Shown: positions 51,813 to 60,119 of the stretch, piece by piece
Numbering within the stretch: position 1 is the first letter of the stretch
Layout: the number at the start of each line of letters is the position of its first letter
Origin: Armatimonadota bacterium
Lineage (GTDB): Bacteria > Armatimonadota > Fimbriimonadia > Fimbriimonadales > Fimbriimonadaceae
NCBI GenBank assembly: GCA_016223145.1
Contig: JACRPN010000008.1
Location: 298,103 to 362,102, forward strand
Direction of reading: 5' to 3'
DNA length: 64,000 nucleotides
Notes under the pieces: generated by a model
Database searches by the model: none
Seen by the model: only the letters and a program-made list of their open reading frames with translations
What the model was told of the DNA's origin: nothing
Made by a program: the position numbers and the translations under genes

Positions 51813-53708
51813 TCACACCTTCGGCCGATCGATTCCTGCCACGTCTTCGATCGCGCGGCGGCGATTATCTTCGACCATGGCCACAACTGCGGCAAAGCGA
51901 GGATCTTCTCGCACGGTGGCGAGGTCCATGTCGTGCACAAGCCAATCGAGGTCTGCGAAGCCCGTTCGGGCTACCTTCTCGAGGCATGCGAGTGTCTCCT
52001 CGCGCTTGCCAAGCAAGCTGTAGATACACGCCGCGTTGTAGAGGATCGAAGGGTCATGCGGCCCCAGTGACAAGGCTTGTTCCAGGCACTCCGAAGCGGC
52101 CACCGTGTCGCCGAGCACCGTGTGCACGCTCGCCTCAAAGTACGCGGCTCGCGGGTCGTCTGGATGAAGCCTACGGCTTCGCACGAGGATCGGCAGCGTG
52201 CGCTCGGCGATCTGCTTTCGGCGGACTTCGTCGCCCATAGCGCGACATGCGACCTGTGCCAGCCCAAGACATTGATAGTCGTCCGATCGGATGTCCGCCG
52301 CTCGAAGAAATGCCTCGATCGCCTCTTCGTTCCTGCCCTGGGCAAAGCGACAGCGGGCCAGCACGTACCATGCGTCGTAGGACTGGGGTGCCCTGTCGAT
52401 GGCGACAATGAAGCGCTTACTCGCCTCCTCAAAGTTCTCAGCTAGAAGGTGCGCCAGTCCGTCGGCGATGGCGGCTTCTGCCGATTCCGGCGCGATCTGA
52501 AGCAGTCGGTCAGCAGAGGTCCGGGCGTCGTCATACATGGCGTGGTCGCCCCAGAAGAAGAAGTGATATGCCGCCGACTGGGCAAGCGCTGAATACGCTA
52601 GGACGAAGTCAGGATCGAGGGTCACTGCCTCCCGAAAGAGACTCCGGGCGGCCCGCAGGCCAGTGATGCTGAAACGCCAATACTGCTGCATGCCCTGAAG
52701 ATACAGTTCGTAGGCGTGAATGTTTCGCGTGCCCGACCGCGCGAGCCCCTCCCGCTCCTCGGGGGTGACTGCGATCTCGAGTGAGGAAACAATGGCAGCC
52801 GTCAGTTCATCCTGGATGGCAAAGATATCTTCCAACTCACGGTCATAGGTCTCGGACCAGAGGTGTGTGTCGCTGGCCACGTCGACGACCTGCGCCGTGA
52901 CCCGGATACGGTTACCCACCTTTCTGACGCTGCCCTCGATCACGATACCGACCCCAAGAATCTCGCCCACCTCGCTGAGCGACCGCTCGCGTCCCTTAAA
53001 GGCAAATGATGAAGTGCGGGAAACGACCTTGAGCCTTCGGATCTTTGTGAGAGCATTGATGAGTTCATCCGACAGGCCGTCGCAAAAATGCTCGTTTTCG
53101 GGATCAGAGCTGAAGTTTGCGAATGGGAGGACGGCGATACTTGTCAGCGCGTCCTGGGACCGGACGGCGCTCGTGGCATCGCTCTTCTCGAAGACCATTT
53201 TGTATAGCTCGACGGGCCTCCCGATGTTTTTGAGCGGAGGCGTGCCTATCGGACGAAACGTGAAGCCACGACGACCGCTTACCTGGCGGAACACGTCTTC
53301 GGACACGCAGACGCCGCCAGGTTCTGCGAGCTTCTGCAGGCGCGACGCGAGGTTCACTCCATCGCCGAGGATGTCGCCTTCCACGTGCTCGATGTCACCC
53401 AAGTGAATCCCAATGCGTACGCTGAAACGTTTTGAGGAATCGGATTCCAACCCGTTTCGGGTTATCACGTCCTGCTGGATAGCCGCCGCGCAAGCCACGG
53501 CTTCCAGTGCGCTTGAGAACTCGACGAGGTAGCCGTCGCCCAGCGACTTCACGATTCGACCGAAATGGGCAGCGAACAGTGGCTCGACGATCTCCGCATG
53601 GCGACGAAGCAGTTCCAGTGCCGATGGCTCATCTCGCTGCGCCATGGCGCTAAAGCCCACGATGTCTGTGACGACGATCGCCGCAAGCCGGCGTTGATGT
53701 TCGGACAC
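51813..53708 (-). CDS. Class III cyclase with TolB-like and TPR regions
   Basis: A 631-residue soluble protein. An N-terminal cyclase domain (about 8-180) has both metal aspartates, D15 in VVTDIVGFSAM and D58 in KSLGDGYLVEF, plus VRIGIHLGDIE. A TolB/FlgO-like segment follows (about 195-325; SIAVLPFANFSSDPENEHFCDGLSDELI, VVSRTSSFAFKGR). TPR repeats fill about 340-600 (AYELYLQGMQQYWRFS, LDPDFVLAYSALAQ). This cyclase-'YbbK-like'-TPR layout is common in soil bacteria and probably answers a protein partner with cAMP. It starts with GTG. CACAAT stands eight bases upstream. Confidence 0.88.
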   Translation of the reverse strand: MSEHQRRLAAIVVTDIVGFSAMAQRDEPSALELLRRHAEIVEPLFAAHFGRIVKSLGDGYLVEFSSALEAVACAAAIQQDVITRNGLESDSSKRFSVRIGIHLGDIEHVEGDILGDGVNLASRLQKLAEPGGVCVSEDVFRQVSGRRGFTFRPIGTPPLKNIGRPVELYKMVFEKSDATSAVRSQDALTSIAVLPFANFSSDPENEHFCDGLSDELINALTKIRRLKVVSRTSSFAFKGRERSLSEVGEILGVGIVIEGSVRKVGNRIRVTAQVVDVASDTHLWSETYDRELEDIFAIQDELTAAIVSSLEIAVTPEEREGLARSGTRNIHAYELYLQGMQQYWRFSITGLRAARSLFREAVTLDPDFVLAYSALAQSAAYHFFFWGDHAMYDDARTSADRLLQIAPESAEAAIADGLAHLLAENFEEASKRFIVAIDRAPQSYDAWYVLARCRFAQGRNEEAIEAFLRAADIRSDDYQCLGLAQVACRAMGDEVRRKQIAERTLPILVRSRRLHPDDPRAAYFEASVHTVLGDTVAASECLEQALSLGPHDPSILYNAACIYSLLGKREETLACLEKVARTGFADLDWLVHDMDLATVREDPRFAAVVAMVEDNRRRAIEDVAGIDRPKV

Positions 53709-53964
53709 GTCAACCCATTGTGACGCACGTCTCTTTCTTGTGGGTTCCCCAAGGCCAAAGCCACTTCGTACGGGCGGCGCCTGCCTCTGTCACACGGTTC
53801 GCCGAAGGTCACCGACCTCTCCTTCAAGGGAAGACGTGGTTTTTCCGAGCCTGAGTGCCCTGGCCATTTGGGACGGCAGTTTGATCCTGAGCGTTGGGCC
53901 AATGTGGTCCTAAATGGGCACAATCCAGGAGGGTACGACCTCCTGCAGCACGAAGCAAAGCAGT
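53709..53964. repeat. Spacer with degenerate palindromic repeat
   Basis: A weak copy of the CCCCTCACCCGGTTCGC family lies at about 53790-53836 (CACACGGTTCGCC, CACCGACCTCTCC). It separates the divergent cyclase-TPR and oxidoreductase genes. Otherwise no gene. Confidence 0.6.
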
Positions 53965-55350
53965 ATGAACCAATCCTCTCGCCGCCAATTTCTTGCCTCC
54001 GCCTCTGCTCTTGGCGCGGCGAGCCTTGTTCCGAAAGAGCTACTGGCTTTCAATAGGGTCCAGGGCGAGCTTCCCGGACCGAAGAGCTTCGAGTACAAAG
54101 CGCTTGTTTCACCGGTAACCGCGATCATCTGCGGATATGGGGGCCGAGGAGGCTATTACGGGAGCATGCAGGCGCAACTGCCGGGCGAGTGGAAGGTCGT
54201 GGGTGTTGCCGAGCCGATTGACTATCGCAATGAGGCCGCCGCACGTATCCACAACCTGCCCGACGGCCTTCGGTTTTCCACTTGGGAGCACGTCTTCGAT
54301 CGGCCCAAGTTCGCCGACGTCGTTGTCATCTCGATGCCGGACAACCTGCACTACAAGCCCACGCTGCGCGCGCTTGAGATGGGTTACGACGTGCTCCTGG
54401 AGAAGCCAATCGCACAGACCTGGCGCCAATGCCAGGACATCCTGGAGCTGGCGAACAAGAAGGGCCGCATCGTCGGGGTCTGCCACGTTCTGAGGTATGC
54501 ACCCTACTTCGTGCAGATGCACGCGGCCATCAGCCAAGGCGTCATCGGCGACGTCGTGAGCATTCAGCACTTGGAGCCCATTCACTACCTGCATTTCGCC
54601 CATAGCTTCGTCCGCGGCCCTTGGCACAACTCGCGGGCATCGAATCCGTCGCTCCTGTCCAAGAGCTGCCACGACCTCGACATCATCCGATGGCTGGTAG
54701 GGAAGCCCTGCACGCGGGTCTCCTCATTGGGCGGTTTGCGGTGGTTCAGGAAAGAAAACGCGCCAAAGGGCGCGCCCAGGATGTGCCTCGCCGGGTGTCC
54801 GCACGAGGCGACATGCATCTATCACGCAGGCCGGGTGTATGTGAAGGAGAAGCTCTGGAGTACCCATCACATCATCTCGCGCGACCGCTCCGATCAAGCG
54901 ATTCTGGAGCAATTGCGGAAGGTGCATATCGGTCGCTGCGTCTTTCAGGCGGACAACGACGTTGCAGACCACCAGTTGGTGAACATGGAGTTCGCGGGCG
55001 GAGCGACCGCCGCCTTCAGCATGGAGGCGATGACCAGCTACGCCGGCCGCCGGACGCGGGTCATGGGAACGAAGGGCGATATCGTGGGCGACGAAAACGT
55101 TCTGGATGTGTTTGACTTCGAGAATCGCACCCGGATCCAGTGGGACGTGAACAGACACTACCGCGATCTCTCCGGCCACGGCGGCGGCGACCTGAGGCTC
55201 GTACGCGATTTCACGCAAGCTGTCGCCCGGCACGACCCGAATCTGCTCTCCTCCAACCTCGGCGAATCCATGGAGAGCCATTTGATCGGGTTCCAAGCCG
55301 AACGGTCGAGGTTGGGAGATGGCCGGGCTTTGCGGGTTGTAAGCGGATAG
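53965..55350 (+). CDS. Tat-exported Gfo/Idh/MocA-family oxidoreductase
   Basis: A 461-residue protein. MNQSSRRQFLASASALGAAS is a twin-arginine signal, so it is exported folded. The Rossmann domain holds ICGYGGRGGYYG, then VVISMPDNLHYKPTLRALEMGYDVLLEKPIAQT with the family EKP motif. The C-terminal part includes SCHDLDIIRWLVG and a Cys cluster CLAGCPHEATC, with H on the dinucleotide-binding Gfo/Idh/MocA fold. Members act on sugars or sugar acids; the substrate is unknown. An alternative ATG at 53914 would place the Tat signal inside the protein. Confidence 0.9.
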   Translation: MNQSSRRQFLASASALGAASLVPKELLAFNRVQGELPGPKSFEYKALVSPVTAIICGYGGRGGYYGSMQAQLPGEWKVVGVAEPIDYRNEAAARIHNLPDGLRFSTWEHVFDRPKFADVVVISMPDNLHYKPTLRALEMGYDVLLEKPIAQTWRQCQDILELANKKGRIVGVCHVLRYAPYFVQMHAAISQGVIGDVVSIQHLEPIHYLHFAHSFVRGPWHNSRASNPSLLSKSCHDLDIIRWLVGKPCTRVSSLGGLRWFRKENAPKGAPRMCLAGCPHEATCIYHAGRVYVKEKLWSTHHIISRDRSDQAILEQLRKVHIGRCVFQADNDVADHQLVNMEFAGGATAAFSMEAMTSYAGRRTRVMGTKGDIVGDENVLDVFDFENRTRIQWDVNRHYRDLSGHGGGDLRLVRDFTQAVARHDPNLLSSNLGESMESHLIGFQAERSRLGDGRALRVVSG

Positions 55351-55402
55351 GGGGCCGCATCGTTGCCGCCGTTCTGCCTTACTCCTTGCGTCGCGCTCAG
55401 GC

Positions 55403-55417
55403 CATAATCCCATCATG
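55403..55417 (+). promoter_or_regulatory. Putative leaderless -10 and start, nucleotidyltransferase pair
   Basis: CATAAT at 55403-55408, six bases, then the ATG at 55415. There is no Shine-Dalgarno sequence. Confidence 0.5.
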
Positions 55418-55600
55418 CGGCGCACGGACCTCCTGGACACCAAGGAATGGGCTCATCGGCGGATGGTGCTAAGGGCAAGAGCCATGAGTCCAAGCAAGAA
55501 AGCTCAGTTGGTGTTCAAGCTCAGTTCCATGGGGGACGACATTCACCGCCTAGCGATGGCCAGGCGCGCCAAAGCTCACGTAAAGCCCAATGAACCCTGA
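55415..55600 (+). CDS. Small helical protein paired with a nucleotidyltransferase
   Basis: A 61-residue, basic, mostly helical protein (MRRTDLLDTKEWAHRRM, then LRARAMSPSKKAQLVFKLSS). It overlaps the next gene by 11 bases and has its own leaderless-type start. The layout, small protein then nucleotidyltransferase, is that of a toxin-antitoxin pair, but no family name was recognised for this one. Confidence 0.68.
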   Translation: MRRTDLLDTKEWAHRRMVLRARAMSPSKKAQLVFKLSSMGDDIHRLAMARRAKAHVKPNEP

Positions 55601-56168
55601 ACGCGTTTTTCGGGAGCTATTCGGAGTGCTTGATCGGCTCCAGATTCGGTTTGCCGTGGGCGGCTCCTATGCAAGTGGCGCCCGCGGCGTTCCCCGGCAA
55701 ACAAACGACATTGACGTCTTGGTGGAGCTATCGCAGCCGCAACGGAATCGGTTCATCGAGGCCATCGAAGTGGAGTTTGAGGTGACGTCCAAGGACGTTG
55801 AAATGGCGCTCACTGGACAAGATCCAATGCGTTCGTTTCAACTGTTCCATCGAGAAGAACTGTTCAAGGTAGACGTCTTTTTGGGCCGGTTCCCGGAATT
55901 GGCTGAATCCGAAATCGAAAGGGCGAGCCGAATTGAGCTTCTTCCGGGCATTTGGGCGCCTTGCCTGACGCAGGAAGACATCGTGATCGAGAAGCTCCTT
56001 TGGTACGAGCTGGGCAACCGGGTAAGCGACCGGCAGTGGAACGACCTGGTGGGGGTCATCGAGGTTCAGGGACCGGACTTCGACCGCGCTTACGTCAGGG
56101 ACTGGGGAGCCAGGCTGGGGGTATCCGATTTGGTGGAAGAGGCTTTTGCAGAGGCGAAGGAGTTCTAG
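55590..56168 (+). CDS. Nucleotidyltransferase (AbiEii/MenT-like fold)
   Basis: A 192-residue protein. FAVGGSYASGARG gives the GS motif (G25, S26), and QTNDIDVLVE gives the D40/D42 metal pair, as in minimal and AbiEii-type nucleotidyltransferases. LTQEDIVIEKLLWYELGNR and RQWNDLVGVIEVQG are the helical second half. Such enzymes modify tRNA or other molecules and often act as toxins with a small partner. It follows a 61-residue gene with an 11-base overlap. Its start has no separate ribosome site, so translation is coupled. Confidence 0.82.
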   Translation: MNPERVFRELFGVLDRLQIRFAVGGSYASGARGVPRQTNDIDVLVELSQPQRNRFIEAIEVEFEVTSKDVEMALTGQDPMRSFQLFHREELFKVDVFLGRFPELAESEIERASRIELLPGIWAPCLTQEDIVIEKLLWYELGNRVSDRQWNDLVGVIEVQGPDFDRAYVRDWGARLGVSDLVEEAFAEAKEF

Positions 56169-56457
56169 TTGTGGTGGGTTGGGTTGTTCGATGGAGCATC
56201 CTTCGGACGCCCAAAGATGGAATTGGGCAAAGACCTTTGGCGCCTATGCCAGGAGTCAGGGAGCGGAGTGTGAGGCGTAGGTCCGCAGAACCGTCCTAAC
56301 TCAGCGAGGGGCAACGCCCTGGAACATGGCCTTCCGACGATTTGAGCCCTTGGAGGGCGTCCTATAGCCCCGATTAGCAGCGTGTTCGAAGGGGCAAGGT
56401 TGGCCGGCGCATAAGTGATTGCCGGCCAACCGCCATCAGGGTTTTCGACCCTTCGGC
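56169..56457. other. Convergent spacer ending in a terminator
   Basis: 289 bases without a gene. The right end holds the hairpin at 56398-56431. A short frame near 56160-56300 reads only as Arg-rich shadow and is not called. Confidence 0.5.
56398..56431. terminator. Strong hairpin between convergent genes
   Basis: GGTTGGCCGGC pairs with GCCGGCCAACC, 11 perfect pairs with a 12-base loop. Plus strand continues GCCATCAGGGTTTT, so the T-run is late. Probably a shared terminator. Confidence 0.6.
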
Positions 56458-57264
56458 CTATCGGCGGCGGCGCAGGACCACGGCCGCGCCCAGGCCAAGG
56501 ACCGCTAAGGACGCCGGTTCAGGCACCAGTGATTGGTAGCTGATGTCGTCGAACAACATGCCCGCGGCACCCGGAGCTTGGCCTCCGCCCGCGCGTATCA
56601 GCAATCGGTCATAGGTGACTGGGTAGGAACCGTAAGCGCCCGCACCGTCGACAAAGAAGTCCTCCCATCCGGTACCCGTGTAAACAAGGGAGCTGTTCAT
56701 CCAGATGCGCCATACGTCGTTCTGAAGCCCAGGGTTAAAGGTCATGTCGAACTTCATGTCGATGACCGTCCCAGCGTTGACGTTTGTAGCCAGATAGGTC
56801 AAATAGAAGTTGGTGCCGTCGTAGTCGTAGGCGTATATGCTCCAACTCGTGTCCAGACCACCCTGGTTTTCCATGCGGATGTAATTGCCTCGTTGGCCGG
56901 TACCATTGTCAATGCTGACAGTGATCCCCTCGGTGGAGACTCCTCCCGCGAGTGGCATCCATTTCCAGCTTGCTTCGAAGTACTGGAATGGGCCCGTTTC
57001 GCTGACGGCATTGGTGAGTGCGGGCGTGTAGGGCTGGTCTCCGTAGGAGCCCGAGCCCACGGCATTGCTGATGTGCCAGCTTTGACTGCCGCTAATCGCT
57101 CCCGTATTGATAACGCCCTGATCCCATCCGGGGTTCGTGATCTGCCATCCGTTGTAGCCGTTGGCGATCGGGCCAGTTGGGTAGGACTCGAAATCAATGA
57201 ACTGGGCGTCAGCAAGGGACAATGCAGACAGCCCGACAAGCGCAACAAGTGTCACGTACTTCAT
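56458..57264 (-). CDS. PEP-CTERM sorted secreted protein
   Basis: A 268-residue protein: signal peptide MKYVTLVALVGLSALSLADA, start QFIDFESYPTGPIANGYNGW, lectin-like body (FYLTYLATNVNAGTVIDMKFDM), then LVPEPASLAVLGLGAAVVLRRRR-like tail. AAGGAG precedes the ATG at a normal distance. The opening 'FESYPTG' and closing 'MLFDDISYQS' are shared features of PEP-CTERM surface proteins. Function unknown. Confidence 0.9.
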   Translation of the reverse strand: MKYVTLVALVGLSALSLADAQFIDFESYPTGPIANGYNGWQITNPGWDQGVINTGAISGSQSWHISNAVGSGSYGDQPYTPALTNAVSETGPFQYFEASWKWMPLAGGVSTEGITVSIDNGTGQRGNYIRMENQGGLDTSWSIYAYDYDGTNFYLTYLATNVNAGTVIDMKFDMTFNPGLQNDVWRIWMNSSLVYTGTGWEDFFVDGAGAYGSYPVTYDRLLIRAGGGQAPGAAGMLFDDISYQSLVPEPASLAVLGLGAAVVLRRRR

Positions 57265-57421
57265 GTTTTAGCTCCTTTCAATCAAGCAATCCTTTGCCTG
57301 CACTCAGGGATAGGATGCTCGGGATTCGGTACCCGGCAAAGTGACTGGGTAAGGCGAATCAATAGGGAATTGTCCTCTCAAGTGTGCAATGTGACTAACC
57401 TTACTGCGATGTAAAGTAAGC

Positions 57422-59458
57422 TCAGTCTCGGAGCCGGCCTTGAGCGATGCTTTGGAACGCGTCAAGCGCCTCCGGATTTGCGATCGCTTCGACGTTCTTC
57501 ACGGGTCTCCCGTGGATCACCTCGCGCACGGCGAGTTCGACGATCTTCCCGCTGCGCGTGCGCGGGATGTCGGAGACCTGAACGACGATCGCAGGGACGT
57601 GGCGGGGCGTCGTGTTCTTCCGAATCTGGCTCTTGATTTTCGCGATGAGGTCCTCCGATAGCGAAACACCTTCGCGCAGGCGCACGAACAGCACGACGCG
57701 CTCGTCGCCCTGCCATTGCTGCCCGACCACGAGCGCCTCGACGATCTCATCGAGTTGTTCGACCTGGCGATAGATCTCGGAGGTGCCGATCCTAACGCCC
57801 CCGGGGTTTAGCACGGAGTCCGATCTGCCGTGCATGACCACACCGCCATGCCCGGTGATCTCCGCCCAATCGCCGTGGCGCCAAAGCCCTGGGAAATGCT
57901 CGAAATAGGCGGCCTGGTATTTCTTGCCGTCCGGGTCGTTCCAGAAGCCTAGCGGCATCGAGGGGAAAGGGCTGCGGCAAACCAGTTCGCCCTTCTCGCC
58001 GCGGATCGAGGCGCCTGTCTCCTCCACAACGTCGACGTCCATCCCCAGACCAAGGCACTGAATCTCACCTTTCCAGACCGGCAGTGTTGGGTTGCCGAGC
58101 ATAAAGCAGCTCACGATGTCGGTACCTCCAGAGATGCTCGCCAGATGGATGTCTCTCTTAATTGCGCGATACACGTACTCGAAGCTCTCCGGTGCGAGGG
58201 GCGACCCCGTAGAGGTCATCGTTCGCACTGAAGAAAGGTCATGGGTCTCCATCGGCTTCAGGCCCGCCTTTTCGACCGAAGCGATGTACTTGGCGCTGGT
58301 CCCAAAAAGGGTCATGCTCTCGGCATCGGCAAGGCTAAAGAGCACGTTGCCGTCCGGGAAGAACGGCGATCCGTCGTAGAGGATCAGCACGGCTTCGCTC
58401 GCGAGCGCCGAGGTCAGCCAATTCCACATCATCCAGCCGCATGTGGTGAAGTAGAACACGCGGTCGCCCTTGCGGATGTCGCAATGAAGCTGGTGCTCTT
58501 TGAGATGCTGCAAAAGCGAGCCGCCCGCGCCGTGGACGATACACTTCGGCACGCCCGTGGTGCCAGAGGAATACAGGATATAGAGAGGATGGTTAAACGG
58601 GAGTTGGGCGAAACGGATGGGGCGAGGTGTGAAGGTAGAGAGCACTTTCGACCAGATCTCAACGATCCTTGTACTGGCTTCGTGGGACTTGTCGGACGAG
58701 TCTGTCAAGTCGGGCGGGCCGCACAAGTCAGACAAGTCAGACATATCGGAAAGGTCGGACTGGACTGAGCCCCCATACTCCACCACCACCACCCGCTCGA
58801 CCGTCGGCAGTCCGCGCAGCACCTCGGGCAGCTTTTGCATCACGTCGTGGCGCTTGCCGCCATAGAAGTAGCCGTCGCAGACGATCAGGATCTTCGGCTC
58901 GATCTGCCCGAACCGGTCCAGGATGCCCTGCACCCCAAAATCCGGCGAACAGGAGGACCACACCGCACCGATGCTCGAAGCGGCCAGCAGGCCGACGACC
59001 GCTTCCGGGCCGTTGTGAAGGATCGCGGCGACCCGGTCGCCCTCTTTCATGCCCCACTTCTGAAACGCTTGAACAAGCTGGGACACGTGATCGTAGAGTT
59101 GTCGTCGGGTCAGCCGCGACCGCACCTGGCCCTCGCCCCAGAAGTCGATCGCCTCGCGGTCATCCGGGTCCCGGAGCAGGTTCTCGGCGTAGTTGAGCCG
59201 CGCGTCGGGGAAGAACCGCGCGCCGGGCATTTGTTCTTCATCGCTGACCGGCACGCCTTTGTCGGTGGAGGCAATCACCTCGCAGAAGTCCCAAACCGCG
59301 GACCAAAAGTCGCCCTTGTGCTCGACGGAGTACTTATGGAGGGCGGAGTAGTCCCCGAGCACCTCCCCAGAGCGCCTCTCAAGTTCGCACGTAAATGCAG
59401 TGATCCGGGCGTACTCGATGGCTTCCGGCGTGGGCGTCCACAGCGGCGTGTCGGGCAT
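57422..59458 (-). CDS. Acetoacetyl-CoA synthetase with repeat-derived insert
   Basis: A 678-residue enzyme of the acyl-CoA synthetase superfamily. [17 protein letters not shown] is the AMP-binding P-loop, and [15 protein letters not shown] near the end carries the catalytic lysine. The N-terminal [16 protein letters not shown] and DFCEVIAS are closest to acetoacetyl-CoA synthetases. It makes acetoacetyl-CoA from acetoacetate, ATP and CoA and so could finish leucine breakdown begun at 10574. Residues about 231-262, Ser/Asp-rich ([12 protein letters not shown]), come from a nine-base tandem repeat and are an in-frame insert. TATACT lies eight bases before the ATG. Confidence 0.9.
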   Translation of the reverse strand: MPDTPLWTPTPEAIEYARITAFTCELERRSGEVLGDYSALHKYSVEHKGDFWSAVWDFCEVIASTDKGVPVSDEEQMPGARFFPDARLNYAENLLRDPDDREAIDFWGEGQVRSRLTRRQLYDHVSQLVQAFQKWGMKEGDRVAAILHNGPEAVVGLLAASSIGAVWSSCSPDFGVQGILDRFGQIEPKILIVCDGYFYGGKRHDVMQKLPEVLRGLPTVERVVVVEYGGSVQSDLSDMSDLSDLCGPPDLTDSSDKSHEASTRIVEIWSKVLSTFTPRPIRFAQLPFNHPLYILYSSGTTGVPKCIVHGAGGSLLQHLKEHQLHCDIRKGDRVFYFTTCGWMMWNWLTSALASEAVLILYDGSPFFPDGNVLFSLADAESMTLFGTSAKYIASVEKAGLKPMETHDLSSVRTMTSTGSPLAPESFEYVYRAIKRDIHLASISGGTDIVSCFMLGNPTLPVWKGEIQCLGLGMDVDVVEETGASIRGEKGELVCRSPFPSMPLGFWNDPDGKKYQAAYFEHFPGLWRHGDWAEITGHGGVVMHGRSDSVLNPGGVRIGTSEIYRQVEQLDEIVEALVVGQQWQGDERVVLFVRLREGVSLSEDLIAKIKSQIRKNTTPRHVPAIVVQVSDIPRTRSGKIVELAVREVIHGRPVKNVEAIANPEALDAFQSIAQGRLRD
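58673..58768. repeat. Nine-base tandem repeat inserted in frame in the synthetase gene
   Basis: AAGTCAGAC, AAGTCAGAC, ATATCGGAA, AGGTCGGAC-type units (plus strand) with a GGGCGGGCC core at about 58713-58722. Translated as repeated Ser-Asp-Leu on the minus strand. Confidence 0.8.
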
Positions 59459-59472
59459 CGTCGGAGAGTATA
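59456..59472 (-). promoter_or_regulatory. Putative leaderless -10 and start, acetoacetyl-CoA synthetase
   Basis: On the minus strand TATACT (59472-59467), eight bases, then the ATG at 59458. Confidence 0.55.
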
Positions 59473-59608
59473 CAAGCTAGCGCTCGGACCTACTCCACCC
59501 ACTCATCCCACGGCTTCGATGGATCCGGCTCCGAGCCGAACCCCGAGGTGATTTTCTGCATGGCGGGCACCATCTCGAAGGGAGAAGGGTACCTTTAGCC
59601 GGTCGTGA

Positions 59609-59624
59609 TACAATGAGTTCGATG
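59609..59624 (+). promoter_or_regulatory. Putative leaderless -10 and start, HicB-like gene
   Basis: TACAAT at 59609-59614, seven bases, then the ATG at 59622. The hexamer overlaps an upstream in-frame ATG (59613), which favours the later start. Confidence 0.5.
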
Positions 59625-59816
59625 CGAAAGCCGTTTACGATCATCTATGAACCGGCAGAGGAGGGCGGATTCACCGCCTATATCCCGGAACTCTCGGGCG
59701 CCATCTCCGAGGGTGAGACGGTCGACGAGGCACGGTCCATGGTGCTCGATGCGGCCAAAGAGCTGCTGGCCCATCAAAGGGAAAAAGCGCTTGAATCCGG
59801 TCAGGCCCAGTCTTGA
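59622..59816 (+). CDS. HicB-like protein (orphan)
   Basis: A 64-residue protein, MRKPFTIIYEPAEEGGFTAY onward, with IPELSGAISEGETVDEARSMV: the partial RNase H-like fold of HicB antitoxins (FTIIYEP.EEGGF.AYIPEL.G....G.T.DEA). It lacks a C-terminal DNA-binding helix. No HicA toxin gene was found on either side, so it is either an orphan antitoxin or one of the many stand-alone HicB-like proteins. Confidence 0.85.
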   Translation: MRKPFTIIYEPAEEGGFTAYIPELSGAISEGETVDEARSMVLDAAKELLAHQREKALESGQAQS

Positions 59817-60119
59817 CACCGCAACGCCTCTGTCAGCCATAATCACGATCCGTCATATGCGACACCTTCTGGCACGATCCTATATGCGATCCTTCGCCGG
59901 CCGATAGGCCGAACGATCCCCCCTGCCAGACCCGATTCACTTTTTCACGGGCGTTCTTGCGCCCGAACGACAACTCGATTACGGATTGCGGATTTCGGAT
60001 TGCGGATTGCTGATTGTGCACGGGTCTCTCGACCTGTGACCTGTGACCTGCGACCTGCGACCCAACAACCCAATCACCCATTGACCCAACACCTGAGCAC
60101 CTGACCACCTAAACCCTGC
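59817..60119. repeat. Intergenic region with two kinds of heptamer repeat
   Basis: ATTGCGG-type repeats at 59977-60017 and TGTGACC/TGCGACC repeats at 60031-60063, followed by a run of CACC-rich pieces. No gene. A CGGCCGATAGGCCGA hairpin lies near 59898. Confidence 0.8.
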
